From Anopheles merus (lineage: Eukaryota > Arthropoda > Insecta > Diptera > Culicidae): a DNA stretch of 64,000 nt. How positions within the stretch are numbered: position 1 is the stretch's first letter; each line of letters starts with the position of its first letter. Below, piece by piece: positions 40,096 to 52,097 of this stretch. The stretch spans positions 38,824,442-38,888,441 of the forward strand of contig NC_054082.1 in assembly GCF_017562075.2 (NCBI RefSeq), given 5' to 3'. The notes under the pieces are model-generated. The model was not told the DNA's origin, did not search any database, and saw only the letters and a program-made list of their open reading frames with translations. The position numbers were made by a program, and so were the translations under genes.

Positions 40096-43088
40096 TGCCG
40101 GTTTGCCATGATGATCACATCGCATCCCCAATCTTTTTCCACGAGGCTTTTCGTTCCATTCGCTTCGCGCTTCGTTCGTTCCCATAATAGGCGATCTCCG
40201 GCGAGCCGCCGCACGGCTGATCAGTGCAGGAATAGAAAAGTCTAGGAACGTTCAAGTCAAGTCTGCGCTGCCCCCGGGAGTTGTGCCATCTTCATGCCCG
40301 CTTCTCGTGCTTCTGCGAGCCAGCGGAGAACAGCCGTTCTGTGTAACGAAAAACATCGGGCCGGAAAGGAACAGCAAGGCGCAGGCAGTGTGAGTGACCG
40401 GTTAATTTTTATTTTTTGATTATTTTTTTTTCGCTGTTGTTCGTTTTTTTGTTGTTGTTTTTTTTTCGATGATTTCCCTGTCTCGGTTGAGTTGGATACT
40501 GAGGCTTTGTGAAAGGAATGTATTGGGAAATCGGGCCGGTAACGCAATGGAGCATAAGTTCGGACGGAGAAGAGTTACAGCAACGGAAGCCATGTGCTCA
40601 ACAGGGATCGTGTTTAGAAGAGTTTTTCCCATTTTCACATTACAATGGAAGCATATGGAAAAGGTCAGCTAGCTGAAACATTCAGTACAACAACAATAAT
40701 AATGTCTTAACAGAGAGAATAGTCTTAAAAGTTGTATTGCAAGGACAAGTTTTATTACAATAATTTACCCTCCAACCTAAATTTGGCATGAAAAACGAGC
40801 AGGATCGCACAAACAACCACCCGACTGGGAGCAGCAGTGGAAGTAGAAGTCCCATTGCGTCAAACTGACAAATGGCTCCAAAATCACTCACGCCTCACTT
40901 ACTCTCGGGGCTGATTTGTGGCCACTCAAAGGGGCGTAACGAGCGACCATCTTCACGCTGGTGTGGCTTACCCGGGCGAGCTTTTGCCGGTCGTAAAATG
41001 CAAGCGAATGATATGACACTTAACACGTCCGGCGTCCGGGGCAAGTAAATCACGCCCAAACGCGGGGAAAATGGGGAAATTGGGTGGAATTGTGATCGTG
41101 TGAGGGGAGAAAGTTACGAAGATCATCCAAACCACAGCTCATTCCAGAAGCAAAAACGCTCCAGAAACAAAGTCAGACCGAAACCCTCAAATTGGAGGGA
41201 AAAGATAAAGTCGATACGGAGCGAGTTGGATGGAATTAAAAGGTTAAAACACACACACACACCATGGAAAAAGAAATGTCATTTTCCCTTTCCCGATCCT
41301 AGATCCGAAAACTGGAGTACGATCCAGTGCCACGTTTGTCGAGACGCTAAAAGGGAGCCAAGCAGAAATATCTGAACCCTCCCGAGCTGCGCCAGCCAGG
41401 GTGAAAAGATCGAGCGGCTAAAGAACATTAAAAGCTCATGTCGTAACGTGAGACTCCCCGTTCACTTTGTAACCATCTGGATCGTTGGACTAATTTGTTC
41501 GTTGATCTTTTTTTTTAATTTGCTTTCTTTTTTGTTCCCTTACAAATCTTGTGCCGCACTGTTGCAAAGGAACAGAAATGGTTTCTTAACAACAGTCATG
41601 CTCGATCGACCGAGGATCAGCAAATGGTTCAACTCTCTGCTCTGCTGATACCGTGCTTTGATTGGTTTTGCGTTTCATTCCTGTTGCCATAGCATTGGAT
41701 TGGAGTGCGATATCGATCTCGGAGGATATTGCAGTAGGCGACAAACTCCACAGCACACTCTTGCCATCTTCATCGGCAAACGTAAACCTTGCGATCGCCC
41801 TCTTTAGGACACATCCTCTGCTGGGGACAACAAATCATCAAAAACAAGCTTATCAGTGTACGTTTAAACTGCGATAGGATAAGACCAGGTAAATGAATAA
41901 AAAACCACTTGGCTCTCAAGGTGAAGACAACGCGCGCTGCGCAGGAAGCTTTCAGCAGCTTTCTGTCATCGGAGGTCGGAGCACGGACTTCGCGATCATT
42001 TCCTTTCCGGTCCCATCCAGGAACCATCGACCAGTGGGGAATGGGATGGTGAGTATATGCGCTGATCTGCTTCAGTTTGCTCGCACTGTGCCCGCAGTTT
42101 AAAAACGTTGGCTGGAGGTTGTTTTTTTTATTATTGCCTTTATTTATCCAACCCCGGCCAAGACACTCTCCAGGCGAACAAACGCGTACGTCACACACAC
42201 ACATGGTGCGGTTTGTTTTATGGCTGCTGATGTCGCGGAGTCATTTACATTTCTACACCATAAAAATCCTGGATTGCTATGTTTTTCTTTGATTATTCTT
42301 TTTTTTTACTCGCTCAACCGCTCAGCCTGGTCGGCTTTTGCTTCCTTTGCCCTTTTTCGTGCTGGAGAGTGGGAAGGTTTTCGGTTGCTACGATCATCGG
42401 TTGACGGGGTTGTCTTTCTTTCTTCCCGCTATCTAAATGTTGCGTTTCGCTTCGTCTTCTTCTCCCGTTCTTTGTTCGCGCTACCTTTTGCATCCTTTTC
42501 TGAGCCCCGCGAGCGTGTGGTTGTTTTCGTGTTTTGCGATTGATTGTGACTACTTTCTTCATATTTAAAAATGCGCTACCTATGGGACACCGTTCGGGTG
42601 GTGTCCTTCCAACAAGCAATTAACGTCCGATCGTGTGTTTACTGCAACTGTTTTTATTGTTTTTGAAAATGAGCGGCAAGGAGAGACACCCATTAGACAC
42701 CGACATCAATGTGAGTCCTTTTTGTGTGACCTCATTTTTAGCGGCCACTTTATTACTTCGTACGATTTATTGACGTGTGCGCACCCTCCGATCACTCGAT
42801 TCCTTTTGCAATCGACAACGGGATCACCTTTCTCGGGATCTCACAGATAAAAAAAAAAGAACTTTATAAAACAACAACAGATTGCCTTCCCTTTTCCGAG
42901 TGTTTCTTTTTTTTTCGAGGGCGTGCGCATTTGATTGATCGTTAACGATCGTAAATAGTTCGATGCAGCCAAACCGCGATGCGCGAGGCGTCCGAAATGG
43001 GTTTTACGATCGTTTTCACCCTCGGTTAACTGTCTGATTGAATTATGCTCGATCGGTGAAGCGGTAGCAGGCATGCGTAAATGAAGAT

Positions 43089-43089
<1 letters not shown>

Positions 43090-43145
<56 letters not shown>
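43090..43145. repeat. (GA)n microsatellite
   Basis: This is a GA run of about 56 bp with one AA interruption near its left end. Confidence 0.96.
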
Positions 43146-43146
<1 letters not shown>

Positions 43147-45993
43147 CAGATAAATGGTACTAGTACTCCGTTATCATCTGGAACTGGGTTTTATGACTAA
43201 AAGTGTGCTTTCGAAAAATGATGATATTCAAAACAAACGGGACCGATCGTGACCATCCTGTATCTTCCATCAGAGAGCTCATGGCGAACGAATTCAAAAC
43301 TAGATCATTCAAATTGCTTCAGTGTCACGGATCTGGCTGCGAAACAGCATATTTATGTTCCACACACACACACACTCGCACACTCGCTCAAACGCTCTTC
43401 GCCGGTTAAAAATCCCTTGAAACCACAGGAATGTACTTTAGCCGTGACATGATGCGATGCGCGTCCACCGTTCCGACTCGCTTGCCCGGGGAATCCTTCG
43501 TCTACGATCGGACGGCGATGGACGACACAGAGCCTCACGCACGGCTGGTTGCCCCGATCGCCGGTTGTGCAATTGCTGCTGCCGCCGCCGCCGCCACCTC
43601 CACTAATAAGCAACGTTTGGAGCCAATGTCTGCAGGACTGCCAAACCTTACCCAACGACTCCAGCGCCGCCATAGGCCGCAATCCAGCTCGGCCAACGTA
43701 CATTCCACGTCACACAAATACACACACACACACACAATCAACCTTCCGAACCCAACCCAAAGGGTGTGTTTTGCCGCGTGTACGCATCACCGGGCGCACC
43801 CAACCGTGGCAGCACCGTCCGAGTCCGAGAGGACTGAACCGTGGTAGGACTGGCCGTGGCCGAGGCACCGACTAAATCGTACGGAAACCGCCCAACCGGA
43901 ACGGGAATCAACCCCTCCTGCCTATGTCTCCACCCCACCCAACTCCAGCAACAGATTGCAGCTGCAAAAGGGCCCCTACCTCTGCTCCTCTCCAACCATC
44001 CCCCACGACTTGGTGACTTATGGAACAACTAACCTCCCAGCCAGTCGCGTTATGCGCTATTGCTCAAAAGCTATTGCTGTCAACTAAGCTGGGGGCAAGC
44101 TGGGCGTGGGCTGGGCGGTCCACTGATCCACTGATTCCGGGTTGTGTACGCGGGTTCATCGTACGGTTCCGGGTGCGACACATCCGGTGCGGTGGCCGGG
44201 TCCCAGCCAAGGACCGACCGCTCTGCCGAAGCCCTGCATCATAACTATGCATCCTGGTCCGGGCGTTGAGTTGGGGACGTTTTACGACCTCGCCGAAATC
44301 GTTTATAATTACTGTACGTTCTCTTTCCTTCGCCTCGATCGTTTGGTCGGGTCCGCGGCACTGCTCCTTCCTTAAACGATGTACAAGGTTTCGCTTCTTG
44401 TGCGTTTCGTGTTTTCATCTTCGTCTTCTTCTTCTTCTTCTGTTGGCCTCACACATTATGGATCTTATGTTTCATCTGTTGATGCAATGAAGAGTCTGAC
44501 GAATATTCGGAACAGGCCACTTGTTTTATGTGCAATTGTTCGGCGAATGGCGAATGGGTTCAACAGTCCAGCCATGAGCATTGCCTGCTAAACCGACCAC
44601 TGCCGAGTCGGTTTTGGACCTGATGATTCTACCTTCCAGATTGTTAGAATTGTGGCTTACTTACGGGCAAAATGCTCCCGGGTTTTGGTTTCACCGCTTT
44701 TTGGATTATTATTTCATGCATCCCTCCCCTCATATCGCATCTCCGCTTCACTCCGGGCACCAAAATTCTGGATTCATTCTTCTAATTATGAGTGTTAATC
44801 CTTCCGCGCAAAGTACCCAATAAAACTCCACCAGAACCAAAGCCGCAAAGCCGAACCGTAAACCATTAATTCCACGTTTGATTGAATATCCGCCGTCCGC
44901 TCGTACACGTTCGTTCGTTCACTAACAGGGCCTAGACGACAACGGCGACGGTCATTGGGGCTCTAACGATCAGGTGGAAAGCATGGCGGATCCTTTCATC
45001 CAAAACCAGAGGCCTGGGAGACGTGGATGAGGGACGGTGGAATTAAAAAAACTCACACACACACACATTGGTATTCCTTTCATCAAGCCTAGACATTCAA
45101 TGTTTGGTGGGGTTCCATCCATGGGATCAGTGCGACAGGGCCATTTTTGTTGGTTTATGTGGGAAAACGAGCGGCGAAGGTCAACGATGATTAGCTACTA
45201 TTTACTCATTACACTGCCGGGTACGACGTGTGTATCCGTTGGTGTCCGCTTCTCTAGTCCTGGTTTTGTCGCTCCAAGTAGGGCTTACCTATAGGGTGGG
45301 CGGACCGCTGTGTTCCTGTGGCGTAAGAGCTTATTTTCGTGTTGGTGTTGGATTATCCCGCAAGTATCAGAATAAAGACACGGAAATGGAATTTTACGGA
45401 TAGCGAATTGCGCCAAGAATGTGCGATGCGAGGGATATTGTCAGTAGTTTTTGGAGAAGAGTTCTGTAAAAATGCCGTACGATTAAAAGCTCATCAGCGA
45501 GAGGCGATGAACGCGTATGGGATATAACGATACTTGAAATTTGTACCTTTTTAGAGCAAAAAAGGTTGCAATCGTAGGTAGCAATAAAGATAATTCTATT
45601 TGCTTTGCAAACAAACTAACTCAGCAACAAACACACCTAAAAACTACACGCGATCAACAAGAAACGTTTCGTGCGATCGCCAAAAACAAACTCGCGATCA
45701 AAAACCAAGAGATCTACAACCAACAATGCTACAAATATAGAGACAAATGTGAAAACTATGTAAAAGAACAGCAAAGTGTTACCCTTCCGTCAAATAACGG
45801 AAGCAGCAGGATGCTTCACTCTCAGCCCTTCCGAACAACAAAGTCACTTTAAAAAAATGGAAAAGAAAGGAAAAGAAAAGAACGATCATACCAACCCAAC
45901 CAAACACTCCAATCTCACCAAAAAGGAAATGAAAGCAAAGCTCACGAGAGGTAAATTAATTTATGAGTTGAACTTTTATTCGTCCCCGTTTCG

Positions 45994-46008
45994 CCCCCCC
46001 CCCCCCCC
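45994..46008 (+). repeat. Poly(C) run of 15
   Basis: This is a C homopolymer. Confidence 0.93.
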
Positions 46009-46302
46009 TTTCAACTTCTCTGTCGGATATCTTAAACGCCATCTCGCTCGTCTGTTCACTTCCTTTAGATTTTTCATCATGTTGTTTATTCCACCCTCCT
46101 TTACTGTAAGCCGGGCTGCTGGCCATCGCTCTGCAAGCGTATGGTGTGGCTTGCCTTCCTGTACTTGCTCGGTTTAAGGGTTTTTGCAACATCCCAAGGG
46201 AACAGAGGGAAAGAGATACGCGCGGTGCCGCTGTTGCGTGCATTTATGTGTCTGATGTTTAATTGTTGCGTCCTCCCGTGCGAAAACAAACACGAAGAAG
46301 CC

Positions 46303-46339
<37 letters not shown>
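46303..46339. repeat. (CT)n microsatellite
   Basis: This is a CT run of about 37 bp, with one CCC interruption near its left end. Confidence 0.95.
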
Positions 46340-46342
<3 letters not shown>

Positions 46343-47471
46343 CGCTAATTAGCATGCAGTCGCAGCGTTGCAGAGGGGTCGAGGGGGGGCGAACTGTCTT
46401 TCCCATTACCGGAAGCATCTTTATCGATCGGTCGCAATAATCGGTGCGCAAACATGTGCGCAAAACATGAGCGCAGAACACGTGTTGGGTTGGGTTTTTT
46501 TGGTAACTTTTAATTTAGATTTGATTTTGCGAATTCAAGTAACGTTCTAAAAGCCAATTTTAAAAACTTGTATAGGTGAACATCAAGAACTAACGGTTCT
46601 ATTTGAAGTCAACATTGCATTGGCACCTCATTTCGCAATCCTTCCCGCTGTCGTTGTCGCCAGTTTTAAAAGGACCGTTAACGCAGTTTTGATATCTAAT
46701 TTATTCCATTCCATTTCCGGGCTCCATCTTTTATCCGGGCTCCTTTGCTCCCACCTTGTTTGTGCCGTGGCCGAGTGCTTCCGGGAAGTAATCTATCCTG
46801 CCCTCCCGTATGGGTTATGTCTTCCCGTTGCCCTGCTCGCCTGTCTGTTGCACACAACAATTCACTCCACTGCTCCAAGTGTACCCGAAAGGGTCAAGAT
46901 ATTCGGCCAGCGAGGCCTCGAGGACACCGCCGGTTCAAATGGGTCATTGGCAATGGAATCGCTTCGAACGTTCGCGACAGGATGAAAGAGAGAAATGCAT
47001 TAAGGGACGGGAACCGAAAACGGAAAGCCACTCCAGCCACTCTCATCAACTCATCGACCACGAATGTGCGTATGCAAATGGAGTGGTGGGGGTCGTATAA
47101 TTTTATTGAATTGTGCCCGGTGAGTTGGCCCGCACCAGAAGATCCCTTTTTGGAGTGCAGTGGCTGGGGAGAGGGTTTGAACTGCCGCTGACTTGCTGAT
47201 GCTCCGTTTCGTGATCCATCAATACCTCTTCCCTCTTCGCGATAGTAACGAAAAATGACTACCGATAAAGCGTTTTTGATCGGTTTAAAATTATTTCGTT
47301 CCCCTTCGATCTTACCGCGTGCTCCAATCCAATGCATGGATGCACTTTTTCCTTTTGCTCGCACACTTGTTGCCCCATCGCACTCGCACGCGGAGCAGTT
47401 GTGGAGATTCCTTTATTGGAGTTTTGTTTATCGGCCGTGTGTGTCTGTGTGCAGTGGCCTCGGACCATCTT

Positions 47472-48024
47472 TCCGGAGTAGTGATGAGCTCTCTGGAGCG
47501 CACCCACAACTCCGATCCGACTCCGACTATTGTTAATTAGATTACGGCTCTGGCAAAATGGAATCACTAGATCTGCCCAGAGTCGGAGTCGCCCGGAGTC
47601 GTCCGGAGCCATCCGGAGCCGTCCGGAGTCGTTCGGAGTCGGAGTCGTTCGGAGTCGGATACCACCGGAGTTGTCCGAGTCGTTCGGAGTCGTCCGGAGT
47701 CATCTGGAGTCGTCTGGAGTCGATCGGAGTCGGAGTCATTCGGAGTCGTCTAGAGTCGATCGGAGTCGCCCAGAATCGGAATCGGAGTGAGTCAACAGGA
47801 GCCTTGGTTTAATGTGGCTCAATAACTCCGGACGACTCCTGACGATTCCGAACGACTCCGGACGACTACGACTCCCAATGACTACGGGTGACTCTGGACG
47901 ACTCCGGAAGACTCCGGATAATGCAATACGGACCTACCTTCCGGAATCGATTCCAAATTTATCGGAGTCGGATCGGAGTCGACTCCAGATATTTGCCAAC
48001 TTTACCCATCATCACTACTCCGGA
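47472..48024. mobile_element. Foldback element built of GGAGTCG minisatellite arms
   Basis: The interval is bounded by a 16-bp inverted repeat, TCCGGAGTAGTGATGA at 47472-47487 and its exact complement at 48009-48024. A second inverted pair of 18 bp lies at 47509-47526 and 47962-47979. Between them, 47575-47790 is a run of imperfect GGAGTCGTTC-type units and 47826-47925 a run of the opposite orientation (GACTCCGG units), with the switch near 47815. The whole 553 bp could fold into a large hairpin. It has no believable gene. A foldback transposon or an inverted minisatellite both fit. Confidence 0.6.
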
Positions 48025-48850
48025 GTGTCTGTGAGGTGTCGTTCGCTTCAGGCGACATTATCCTCCCCATTTTTTCCCCCACGATAGATGCGAACACCTG
48101 ATGGAAGCGCGCACCAGGCTTCGGCTACTATGGCAACGACAACGATGGCGCAACAATCGATCAGATGCGTTTGATGTACAATTAAGCAGGCTGCCCTGAA
48201 TGCAACACAAACTGAAAGTTGTTTAAAGGGTGTCGGGAAGCAAACCACGAAACTTTCATCAGAAGAAAGCCGGGCAGGCACCGTTTTTGATAAGTGATAG
48301 GTGATAGGTGGTCCTATTTCGAAGACTTCGTCGAAACCAAAGCGGGACAGTCACCAAACGATTCCTTTCAGCGCAGTTGAAAAGCCTTGTAATGCGCAGT
48401 GTTTGGGCATGTCCGTGTGTGTGTGTTTGCTTGGTTAGTGATGTTGCAAATGAATGCGTAAGCCGCAATCGAAATCAGACTGCCAGCAGACTGTTAAGAT
48501 TACAATGGTGCGCAAAAGCGATGAGCGATTCGTTCGTGCTCTGCGTGTGAAGGAAAGTTTGTTGCGCTGCCAGTGAGTGAGAGCCGGTCAGTGGCCGGTG
48601 GGAAAGGTTTTTTGAAGGAAGGAGGCCAAATACAGGAAAAAAAACTACAGCAACTCTCAAACTGGGAAGATGCACACGGTGGAACGTGCGGAGGTTGGGC
48701 ATTTCACAGGGATAGCGCGTCGGGATGAACGGGCAAGTAGAGGGTCGGAAGGGAGAAATAATAAAATAAACAACGGAATCAGCAACGGAATCGGAGAACC
48801 GAGGCGAGGAAACTGAGAACGAACCCCTCGCCGTGATAAGGAGTGGTGGG

Positions 48851-48871
48851 TCGCTCGCTCGCTCGCTCGCT
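48851..48871. repeat. (TCGC)n short tandem repeat
   Basis: Five tandem copies of the tetranucleotide TCGC/GCTC. Confidence 0.9.
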
Positions 48872-49155
48872 TCCTCTCGTTCGCTCGATCGTTGCGTCAG
48901 ACCCATTCCCAGAAGTGGTCCAGGGATGAAGTATCATTTGAAGAGGGGTAAGGTTTTATTTTATTTATCTTTCCCTCCTTTCTGCCCCCGTCCTCGTCCG
49001 GTGCGCACCATCATCCCAGGTGGTGGTGTGGTTTTGTGCGGAGGAATCGACGGCAATGACGATGGCAATGGGCAGTTGTGTGGCATCGGTAAGGACGATC
49101 GTTCGGTTTGCCCGGTTCCATACCAATTTGCACTGAGTACTGGAAGTGGAAGAGC

Positions 49156-49193
49156 AAGAAGAAGAAGAAGAAGAAGAAGAAGAAGAAGAAGAG
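49156..49193. repeat. (AAG)n trinucleotide repeat
   Basis: About 12 tandem AAG/GAA units. A shorter TCT repeat of the same class lies at about 44416-44440. Confidence 0.95.
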
Positions 49194-50483
49194 GAAAAAG
49201 GTAAAATTTAATGTAATCCAACATTCAACGGAGCATTTGGAGAGCTACCACCACCATCACACACAGGGACACCCAGGTTAATGGGGGAAAGAAGCCAGGG
49301 ATGGGCAACATGGCACCAAGGGGGGAAAGAGAGTGAGCGTGATATTGGAGAATGTCCAGCACAAACAAGCCAGGAAAATATGGAAGGAATTGAGGAGGCA
49401 ATGGGGGGTTGTGGACTCACACCGGGGTGGTGATTGCGGTGTGTTTGGAGTAAATAAAAAATTTCTACTCCAATCAAAACCATAAAATGACAATTTATGT
49501 GCGAAGAAGACGCTCTCCAGTTTTGCGTACCGCAACCGATCGGCCCCGAAGGAGTGCGCGCATGGTTGTCCTCCAAAAAGGAAACGGAATGGAAACGGAC
49601 GAACGGTACAGCAAACGGTCGGCGATCAGGGAAAGGTGGTGCAAGAGGGAGAGGGTGTAAGCGAGGCGCCAGCGACTGGATATTCAGGCCAGATGTAAAA
49701 GTGTGAGTATATTTGTCTCCGTGTGTGTGTGTCGGTGTATGTGTGGTTCAAAATTATGGGAAGAAGTGGACGATAAGAAGCGCAGGACACATGGACTGAT
49801 CCAAGCAGTGATTGCTTACCGACGGGTTGACGATTACCACCAACGGAGGACATTACGGTAATGAGTCGGCAATAAAGGTGGTCTTATGGATATTTGATGC
49901 GGTGTCTCGCGGTGACATTCACTCTCCTCCCGAGTGCTAAATGGCCAAGTGTTCCCGTGTTCGAGTCGGGGTAAAATCTGACAAACCGGGAAAGCAATTC
50001 CCCAGCTACAAGTGTTTCACTTTAGCTGATGGGAACAGTTGATTGGTGTCCGATTTCCACTATTCAGCGCGCTGCAATTGTTGGTCTAGCATGTTTTATT
50101 ACAAAGGACGACACAGTGTGTGTTTGAAAGTTTTGTTGGGGTGCTTTACATATTCAATATTTTTTTCTGTTCTAGGCATACAATTCTGTTAAAACATCTT
50201 TGCCATTATATAGAAACAAAATTAAATTGCTTGTTTTATCGTTGGATTGAGTAAAAGAAGCATACAGTGAATAAATTGAGGAAAATCGTAACGTATTCCC
50301 CTATCACATCTCTCAAAACGTTCATTTTGAATCATGTTCGAATTCACCCTCGAATACATCTTCGAACGCTTGCTTGAATGTTCATCCGATATTTCGAATT
50401 TTCTTGCAAATTGTCAATCCCGGAAACAGGCGTTCTGTCATCTGTCGCTGGACGACTGACGTTTACCGCTTGCTCTGTGCTTC

Positions 50484-50491
50484 CTCTTTTC
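50484..50491 (+). promoter_or_regulatory. TCT/TOP initiator of RpL44
   Basis: The sequence CTCTTTTC is a perfect match to the polypyrimidine initiator YYCTTTYY used by ribosomal protein genes in flies, with the likely start at the C at 50486. It lies in a longer pyrimidine run, 50480-50491. An mRNA starting here would carry a 5' terminal oligopyrimidine tract and a 37-nt leader, which is typical of genes under growth-dependent (TOR) translational control. The start itself is inferred. Confidence 0.75.
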
Positions 50492-50522
50492 GTTTGTGAC
50501 TGAATCGACGAGAACATCCAAA

Positions 50523-51200
50523 ATGGTACGTGATGGCTAAATTTCGCGATATTTTTGCCCTTTACGCGTTATTGATGGTGCAATTGCTATGCAATGGCCA
50601 AGCCAACCATTCCGCAAGTGCCCGAAATGAAGGCGTTCGGTGAAACGGACGTTCGAACGATGAATTAGAAACGATGTTTACTGGCACCGATTTGTGTGTG
50701 TGCGGGATTCTAAGGTTATGTTGTGCGCCTATACTAATCGGTTTGTGATCCACCGTTCCTCTATCCTCTGTCCTCTGCAGGTAAACGTACCGAAGCAGCG
50801 CCGTACGTACTGCAAAAAGTGCAAGGTTCACCGCGTGCACAAGGTGACGCAGTACAAGAAGTCCAAGGAACGACAGGCTGCCCAGGGTCGTCGTCGTTAC
50901 GATCGTAAACAGAAGGGTTTCGGTGGTCAAACCAAGCCCATCTTCAGGAAGAAGGTAAGCAGACCGGCGAACCGTTGTGGGGTTGTTCCGCGCCAAAGAC
51001 ACGTTCGCTCTCACACACTCACACTCACCGTTCCGTGCTTTTCCTCTTCCAAACCCCACCAGGCCAAGACCACCAAGAAAATCGTGCTGCGTATGGAATG
51101 TGTCGAGTGCAAGTACCGCAAACAGACCCCACTGAAGCGCTGCAAACACTTCGAGCTCGGCGGTGACAAGAAGCGCAAGGGACAGATGATCCAGTTCTAA
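50523..51200 (+). CDS. RpL44: 60S ribosomal protein L44 (eL42, RPL36A family)
   Basis: This is a structural protein of the large ribosomal subunit, near the E site. There are three coding exons, 50523-50525, 50781-50954 and 51063-51200, joined by GT-AG introns of 255 and 108 nt. They give 104 residues, the usual length for animal eL42. Exon 1 contributes only the ATG; exon 2 opens with VNVPKQRRTYCKKC. Zinc-ribbon cysteines are seen at 12, 15, 72, 75 and 86, in the motifs TYCKKC and ECVECKYR. The conserved GGQTKPIFRKK loop is at about residues 49-59; in yeasts a Gln in place of its Pro gives cycloheximide resistance, and here it is Pro. The C terminus ends KGQMIQF, as in the family. The start has A at -3 and sits 37 nt after a pyrimidine-tract initiator. 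The antisense 234-codon open frame over this gene is a shadow. Identification is essentially certain. Confidence 0.97.
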
Positions 51201-51278
51201 GCTGTTATCTATCGCCTCCGGAACGTGCGTTGGCGCATTCGGTTGTACGAACGCATCTTTCTGCAAAAAAGCATCGGG

Positions 51279-51284
51279 AATAAA
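51279..51284 (+). terminator. Polyadenylation signal of RpL44
   Basis: An AATAAA hexamer lies 79 nt after the RpL44 stop codon and is the first one downstream. It implies a short 3' UTR ending near 51300, just short of the convergent gene. Confidence 0.7.
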
Positions 51285-51376
51285 AGATCAGCCCCTGTCC
51301 CCGGCGTCCGCGACGAGCAAGGGATGATGTGAGGAAGAACAACTCAAACGTCTGTACTGTAGTGATGTGTGCGCTA

Positions 51377-51382
51377 TTTATT
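51377..51382 (-). terminator. Possible polyadenylation signal of the Fcp3C-like gene
   Basis: TTTATT on the plus strand reads AATAAA on the minus strand, about 10 nt after the stop codon. It is very close to the stop, so the 3' UTR would be only about 30 nt. It is the only clear hexamer before RpL44. Confidence 0.45.
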
Positions 51383-51391
51383 TAAGATATA

Positions 51392-51958
51392 TCACCGGTT
51401 GGCTGTGCTTTGCTCGTCGGAACTTCCGCTGCTGGTGGTGCCGTTGTTGGTGGCCTCGTTTTCCAGCAACGATTGCCGTATCAGCTCCGCCATCAGGTTG
51501 CATCGCATCGGTTTGTCATTCTGGCAGCAGAACTCCTTGCCCGCCGAGAGGTTACTGTTCACCCAGCGGGGCGCACAGTTTTGGTAGAACAGGTAGGCTC
51601 GCTCCCGGAAGCAGTCCCGATCAATGGTGGCGCAGATGACGTTCTGCGAGTTGTGCAGATGCTTCACGATCGAGTCCAAACATTTGTTCGCACACTGCTT
51701 GTTGCCCGCAGCGGTGCAGGGGAAGTGCTGCATCAGCTCCAGCTGTATTCCAGGATTTCCTTTCGGCTGTTCCGTGCGATTGAAGCGGTTAAACTGCCCG
51801 GTGAGAAAGATGGCACAAGTGCACGGCACATTGGTGGCTGAATTGCGCTGCACGTCAGCTAGTCGAAACCGGGAGTACTTTCCACCCGTGGCCGCTCGTA
51901 TCAGGACGAGGATGGTAAGCAGTCGGAGCAGGGTAGAACGTTTCCTTGGTGTATCCAT
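51392..51958 (-). CDS. Fcp3C: Follicle cell protein 3C-1-like secreted protein
   Basis: This is a single-exon gene of 188 residues when begun at the ATG at 51958. That start is preferred because it is followed directly by a basic n-region and hydrophobic core (MDTPRKRSTLLRLLTILVLI) ending near ATG/GK, a good signal peptide. An in-frame ATG 36 nt upstream (51994) would bury the signal behind 12 extra residues. The mature part is cysteine-rich (PCTC, HFPC, KQCANKC, DRDCFRERAYLF, EFCCQN), with possible N-glycosylation sites (FNRT, SNLS, NNGT) and a Ser/Thr/Asn-rich tail. The pattern fits the insect follicle cell protein 3C-1 family, known in Drosophila from ovarian follicle cells and presumed to be linked to the eggshell. 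The assignment rests on recall of the family pattern, not on a search. It is convergent with RpL44; their stop codons lie 191 nt apart. Confidence 0.8.
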   Translation of the reverse strand: MDTPRKRSTLLRLLTILVLIRAATGGKYSRFRLADVQRNSATNVPCTCAIFLTGQFNRFNRTEQPKGNPGIQLELMQHFPCTAAGNKQCANKCLDSIVKHLHNSQNVICATIDRDCFRERAYLFYQNCAPRWVNSNLSAGKEFCCQNDKPMRCNLMAELIRQSLLENEATNNGTTSSGSSDEQSTANR

Positions 51959-52097
51959 TTCGGGCGGTAATCTAACAGTAACTGAGCGTGGCAAACTACA
52001 CGTGAGCTAATACGGTGGTTTTTTACATCAACGTATAGAGGAAAAGTTGCGACGTCGTCTGCAGACGAGAGGAAAGGAGTTTACTTGGTCAACATAC

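Larger units (their letters stand above)
35880..41000. promoter_or_regulatory. Possible regulatory region with clustered homeodomain-type sites
   Basis: Abd-B/Caudal-like cores (TTTTATG, TTTTACG or their complements) occur at 35885-35895, 35954-35964, 37210-37217, 37228-37236, 38057-38065, 38689-38697, 38891-38899, 38951-38957 and 40992-40999. Several share the fuller form ATTTTATGG. An octamer plus homeobox core (ATTTGCAAATTAAT) is at 37787-37800, two TGATAA sites 10 bp apart are at 38161 and 38171, and an X-box is at 37374. The sequence from 37.1 to 39.0 kb has few simple repeats compared with its flanks. It has no gene. Its function is inferred from site density only. Confidence 0.35.
41001..47471. 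other. Non-coding stretch with microsatellites
   Basis: No supported gene. It contains GA (43090), CA (43720-43737), CT (46303) and C (45994) repeats, and a GCC-rich patch at 43577-43600 that encodes spurious alanine or glycine runs. A 62-codon frame at 45339-45527 looks slightly protein-like but has no identity. Confidence 0.6.
48025..50479. other. Non-coding stretch upstream of RpL44
   Basis: No supported gene. It holds the TCGC and AAG repeats and an AT-rich part (50080-50300) before the RpL44 promoter. Confidence 0.6.

Noticed and set aside
43577..43600. Poly-alanine/glycine coding run
   Set aside because: It is explained by a GCC trinucleotide repeat with open frames on both strands.
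45339..45527. 62-codon frame with moderately protein-like sequence
   Set aside because: It has no identity, no conserved motif and no gene context. It was kept only as a note in the region entry.
49940..49985. TTCGAGT flanked by C and G runs, like a tRNA T-arm
   Set aside because: The 5-bp T-stem does not pair properly, and no D-arm, anticodon arm or acceptor stem fits around it.
50562..51266. 234-codon open frame on the minus strand
   Set aside because: It lies antisense to the RpL44 exons and introns. The true exons on the plus strand explain the sequence, and the antisense product has no recognisable domain.
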